The translations under genes were made by a program, and so were the position numbers. This document shows, in pieces, positions 59,741-64,000 of a stretch of DNA of 64,000 bases (the first letter of the stretch is position 1; every line of letters starts with the position of its first letter). The stretch is from assembly GCF_019649055.1 (NCBI RefSeq), contig NW_026570288.1:310001-374000 (forward strand), written 5' to 3'. This stretch comes from Paramacrobiotus metropolitanus (taxonomy: Eukaryota > Tardigrada > Eutardigrada > Parachela > Macrobiotidae). Under the pieces are notes generated by a model, which worked only from the letters and a program-made list of their open reading frames with translations, searched no databases and was not told where the DNA came from.

Positions 59741-61773
59741 CTACGTCTTAAGAGGGAAGCATTGGGGGAACACAAAACGACGAACTTCCCCTACAGATAC
59801 AGCATATGAGTCACCAACAAGTGAAAAGGAAGATCTCCGGAAACGCTTAAGGCGCTCCCGGTCTCCCCTCAGCATTTCATCCATCTTCCGCTTGTTAATG
59901 GTCAGCTGCAGTTGCATAAAATCCACAGTATATTCCCGGCCGGCGACGCTCACGGTATGGCGGCCAGCGCGCTGTTGACCATAAGTCGCTTTCTGGAAAG
60001 CACCGTCAATGTAGACAGACACTGGTTGGCCCCGCTTCAGAATATGAATGAACAGTCTGGATGGGCGAAGCGAACTGTCCCACCGGCGCCGCCATCTTCA
60101 GACCCGCTGGCACACTGGCATCCACCTTATCATTACCGACAACCGCGGCCGGATGCCACACGCAGGATGAAGACCTTTTCGTCGGCTGGGTGAATCCGAT
60201 CACCGTTCCACTCTTCAACCCGGACGTGATAGGTGACATATTCCCGGGGCGCCGCGGGGAACTTCAGTTCTTTGATTGCACCATGTTTGTACAGGTAAAG
60301 CTTGTACACTTCGTCGGGATGCAGGAGACCACTCTACATGGAAACAGCACAGTCGTTACGCCCTGTGGAAAGTTAATTTAGCGGAGTACAAATCCGACAA
60401 ACAACTGAAGATGAGTATGTGTACCACATGTTATCACATTCTGTAGCCAAAAGATTTATGTACATTAGAGTAAAACCGTTTGTACGCGCAAGATTCCCAA
60501 AGTCTCATGATCTTTTTCAGATTCTGCACAAGAACACAGTTCACTATGAAGATCGTATTTACAGCGAACCAGAGCAGCACCATTTTTTTCAAATTTTAAA
60601 ATGAAATTTAAAAGTCTGAAACACATTTTAAAAGTTTGAAAAATATGCTATAACTGTGGTTTAGACCGTGCAGCAATTTAACTTCAACTCTCAACATAAT
60701 TTTGCAGGAGCTTGACCTTTTCCGCAGCGGCGTAGATGACATTTTCCTCCGCCGACAGTGTATCCCGTCGCAGAAGCATCTCCAGCGTGTCCCGTCCGAT
60801 TTCGGTGAACTGCTCCGACTGGAACACGGCCACACTGGACTCATCCACCACATCCAGGCACATTTCCTCCATCCAGTCACAATCGGGCGCCCAACGCAAT
60901 ATCTACACAGAACTGCACAATGACAACCGACAGCTCATGACAGAGACTGTTACTGATTATCGGACACCAGACTATTACTGATTACCAGACGCCAGCTACC
61001 AAGCGTACATAAGAAATTGAGCTATAAGCCATTGAAATGTACACGGCACGGCATAACAACTGAGTACTACTCTAAACTTATTTTCTGAAACAATGTTGCA
61101 AATTTTACTTTTAGGTAGTATTTTTAATTTTACCTACAGACTCACATTTTCCAAAAGTAACAGGCAGTTAGTGGGCTTGATTTCCTCGATGACGAAGCTT
61201 GTGCAGCTGTCCGCCAGCCACGGCAAGTCATACTTGTCCGCGCAGTACAGCGTCTGCAGAACGTTTTCCGGCTTGAGATTCTCCGCGGAATCAGTGTAGA
61301 TGTAGCTGAAAATGAAGGAAGCATAGTTCGCCCAGTGTACCTAATAACACGCCGTAGCAGCTGCCACTGCAACTTGCTATCGCATCGCACTGACAGGCCC
61401 GCGTTTTTAACGCTGACTTACCAGAGCATGTTAGCGAAGGCTTCAGGAAGGATTTCCGGAATTTGGATGACGTCCACATCGCTTTTGGCCAAGCTCCCGT
61501 GAAACATGGCATAGAAGACATCGCTGCTGATGCTCAGAGCGAACCTGCAATGTAGCACAATCACGCCACGACAGGAAAGTGAGCCGTAACCTTTTGCTCA
61601 GCACGGCGCACGCACTTGTGGGCTCGGAAGATCTGCTCGGCGCCATGATCGCGGCCCACAGAGAAGTTAATGTCGCACAGCTCCCCGTTGGCCAGAACAC
61701 ACTTCATCCGACTGGCGATGTGTTGCACTGTGCCGCGACGTTCTGCATTGGTAAACGAAGGTTCGTCAGACAT
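59741..61773 (-). CDS. BTB/POZ-BACK domain protein
   Basis: The start at 61773 (MSDEPSFTNAERRG) leads into a BTB domain: CDINFSVGRDHGAEQIFRAHK, then across a short intron (CACAA|GTGCGT...GCAG|G) FALSISSDVFYAMFHGSL. PEAFANMLC joins YIYTDSAENLKPENV in the next exon (about 61143-61308), ending LADSCTSFVIEEI. The exon at about 60715-60900 begins the BACK domain (RWAPDCDWMEEMCLD, NVIYAAAEK). A following exon (about 60130-60335) has SGLLHPDEVYKLYL, then REYVTYHVRVEEWNG. The last exon (59741 to about 60055) has KRGQPVSVYIDGAF and ends PLKT. The part of BACK between 60350 and 60710 could not be resolved. The layout is like BTBD2/BTBD6 substrate adaptors of Cullin-3 ligases, but I do not see a clear PHR domain at the C-terminus. 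The Cul3 role is a family inference. Confidence 0.82.
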
Positions 61774-62828
61774 GATTTTTTTAAATTGCACAAATCTCGC
61801 GAAATCTAATGGACGAGACGAAAGTTACTGTACATTCACAGGCTCTGCCTGTAGTCTACAAATCAAAATTAGAGCCAGCTGGAGCGAAAAAATCGAAATT
61901 TAAAACGGTAAACAGTAGCAAAAAAACATTACTCCCAAAATGTCAGACAATTTAAAAAGGTTGAAGGTTTAAACAGAAAATTCGAAAAATCTGACTGAAC
62001 TGTTCTCGCCAGATGAAATCCCGACTTTTCTCAGCCGACGCCAATCTGACAGCCGTTTAGCTGTTTACCAGTTTAAGCTGTTCAGTTTTAAGTTTTTAAC
62101 CATTAATTTTAAGCTGTTTAACCAAACGTATGTACCTACTGATAGGTGTGTACGTCTTCTAGTACAGTACTACGTACCATACAATACCGTACTTTATACT
62201 GGTTATAACTAAATTTATTAGTAAAATTGTTATAAAATTATAAAGACTTAACAGTTAGTCGTACTTTTATACTGGTTGGTACTGTACTTATTGTACTTAC
62301 TTTGATAATTTGATACCATGTTAACTGAACCGGATTTTTTATTACAGCACGGATGTTGTTTGAGCCTTGAACTGCGATTCCATTAATTTTGTAAACAGAC
62401 AGAATACATTCATTTACACTGCAATACCAACAGTTGAACCAAGCGCTCTTTGACGGGCGATCCATTTTTGTGACGCGTGGCATCCCGAGATCTTACTGGT
62501 CAGTTCTTACTTTAGTAATGCAAACATCCCCTGCTTTGCATTCGAATATGTATTAAACTGCTTGTAAAAACCGCATCTAACTGAAAAAATTCAGTTATAA
62601 CTTCCCCTTCTCCCTTTCTGTTATTCGACCGTCTGTGAATGTACAGTTCTGTGTACATGTGTTACGATGTGTACAGTACCTCCCGGATCAGCAGTACTGC
62701 CAGTAAGTATGTACATGGGAACTTTAATTCATTTATTTTTCTGCTTACACATCACGACATAATCATCCCACAACCGCATGTACAAATTTGTTTAATCTTA
62801 ACTTTAAGGATGACCGGATTTCACTGCT
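61774..62828. other. Intergenic, acyltransferase to BTB gene
   Basis: About 1.05 kb, A/T-rich with many GTAC-containing strings. It holds the presumed BTB gene promoter. No exon or repeat element recognised. Confidence 0.45.
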
Positions 62829-64000
62829 TTACTCAATAAAGAAGAGCTTCGAGGCCGCATAACCGCAGTGCTCTTTGTGCGTTTCGAAAAGATCGAGCAG
62901 TCTGTCCAAGTAATGCCGGTGCAGTAAGTCAATTTCCGCCTAAAATTAATCGTCTTGTATTATTAAGTTACTCGAGAGAAATTTTAAAATCAAAAACTAA
63001 GTACTTGTCTTAACTGCCCAAAACAGACAAGTGTTACGTCGCAAAAATTCGCTGTGATACAGCAAAGACTTTCTCAGTCGTCAGTCTTGCCTGAGACGGA
63101 TCTGACTTTTGTTCAGTAGGTATGGAAGCTCCGACCACCATGGTTATGGGTTTTCGAAAGGGCATCAGTCCAGCGCCCTTCGTAAATAATCCTTTTCCAA
63201 TTACAAACAGCAGACATCCTCCAAAGTGTTTCTGGATAAACCGCTGGACCTTGTAGACAACGGAGCCTCGCGGGAAGGCCAACCGGTAGATGTCGTTCTC
63301 ACCGAAAATAAATACGGGAACCAGGTGCGCCCTGCAACACAGTTTACTGTATCCATTTTACCAAAGCTTACAAATAAATCTTAATTCTACAATTCAGAAT
63401 GTACTTGCCCGTGTTGAATCGCCGTTCTGATGAAGCCTAAAACCGTCACGGCATAGTTATACACGAACTAATGAACATGTACAACAGAAGTCCTGGCTTC
63501 GCACCTTTTCGGTTGCGAAGCACCAGTTTGTAGTCCTTCGAATCAATCTCGAAGACTTCCTTGCCCCCGCCCACCACAATAGCCACCGCCGATCCGGCAC
63601 CGCGATTTAGCAGATAGTCAATACTCTTTCGGCTGACGTCACAGGTCCCAAACGATAACGCGTACTCGCGCAGCAACGGGATCTGGAAGACGGTCTTCAG
63701 CGCCAACAACCGCACATCGATATCGGGGAACAGATTTCGGAACCCCAAAGCCTCGGTATGGAAAGTGCACAGCGCTCCCAGTGCCAGACTGGCGCCATGC
63801 GGATGCACACCCATCACGTACTTGCCGCCGGGATCCAGATCCGCGGTCTTGATGATGTGGATAGGGAAGTAGTCGCGGAAATGATTCCATACGGATAATG
63901 AACATAACCAGCGTAATGGACGTCCGCCACGGGAGCTGCAGTTCCAGTCGTAGCAATACCAGATGCCGTACAGAACGGTAATCCAGCGGAGGGGAGTAAA
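62829..64000 (-). CDS. DGAT2/MOGAT-family acyltransferase (5' end outside window)
   Basis: This transfers an acyl group from acyl-CoA to a (mono- or di-)acylglycerol at the ER, by family. The first visible exon (63505 to beyond 64000) contains the diagnostic HPHG motif (VMGVHPHGA), RNLFPDIDVRLL and VVGGGKEVFE. A 28-bp exon (63409-63436) gives RKG|FIRTAIQH; its donor is GC (GG|GCAAGT). The next exon (63091-63331) has GAHLVPVFIFGEND and MPFRKPITMVVGASIP. The last exon (62829-62939) encodes AEIDLLHRHYLDRLLDL and ends KLFFIE. Its acceptor joins best to a second GC donor (CAG|GCAAGA), since a GT donor further on would insert extra residues. The N-terminal membrane hairpin would lie beyond the right edge. 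Motifs are intact. DGAT2 versus MOGAT cannot be settled here. Confidence 0.92.

Noticed and set aside
1-64000. tRNA, rRNA, CRISPR array or bacterial operon
   Set aside because: No cloverleaf with a convincing A/B box, no rRNA-like block and no regular spacer repeats were seen. The gene structure is eukaryotic throughout.

Overview
This is an intron-rich metazoan nuclear segment. The evidence is six receptor guanylate cyclases with the animal-only layout (extracellular ANF-type ligand-binding region, one membrane segment, kinase-homology domain, cyclase domain), cut into about 20 short exons by mostly 50-100 bp GT-AG introns. Two secreted GH18 chitinases, a BTB-BACK gene, a DGAT2-type acyltransferase and non-LTR/MITE debris fit the same picture. 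Chitinases plus expanded receptor cyclases suggest an ecdysozoan. A tardigrade would fit, but that is an inference I could not check.

Layout. Positions 1-22,345 hold four head-to-tail receptor cyclase genes on the minus strand; the first is cut by the left edge before its cyclase domain. At 24.4-25.5 kb on the plus strand is a secreted leucine-rich-repeat-like gene. It is followed by a damaged APE-type non-LTR retrotransposon (minus, about 25.6-28.8 kb). A fifth cyclase gene (29.1-34.5 kb) carries an apparent one-base deletion. A foldback MITE (35.7-35.9 kb) precedes an intronless nucleotidyltransferase-like gene (36.5-37.6 kb, plus). Two paralogous chitinase genes (38.1-40.3 and 45.1-47.4 kb, minus) flank a gene-poor 4.8 kb containing a hAT-like MITE with perfect 8-bp target duplications and a GC-rich hairpin island. 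The sixth and largest cyclase gene spans 48.1-54.8 kb. The right part holds a secreted Gly/Pro/Thr-rich gene (plus), a BTB-BACK gene (minus) and a DGAT2/MOGAT-family gene (minus) cut by the right edge.

How it fits together. The dominant theme is local duplication of a receptor cyclase family, later broken up by other genes and transposons. All five copies whose cyclase domain is visible have Ser in place of the first metal-binding Asp of the FSDIVGFT motif and Asp in place of its Thr. The second Asp, the guanine-selecting Glu and Cys, and the Asn/Arg of the NTASR motif are kept. The cluster therefore looks like a conserved family of metal-site-altered, possibly pseudo-, receptor cyclases, and this is the most interesting signal here. 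All gene models come from reading splice signals and reading phase by eye; no search or alignment was run.
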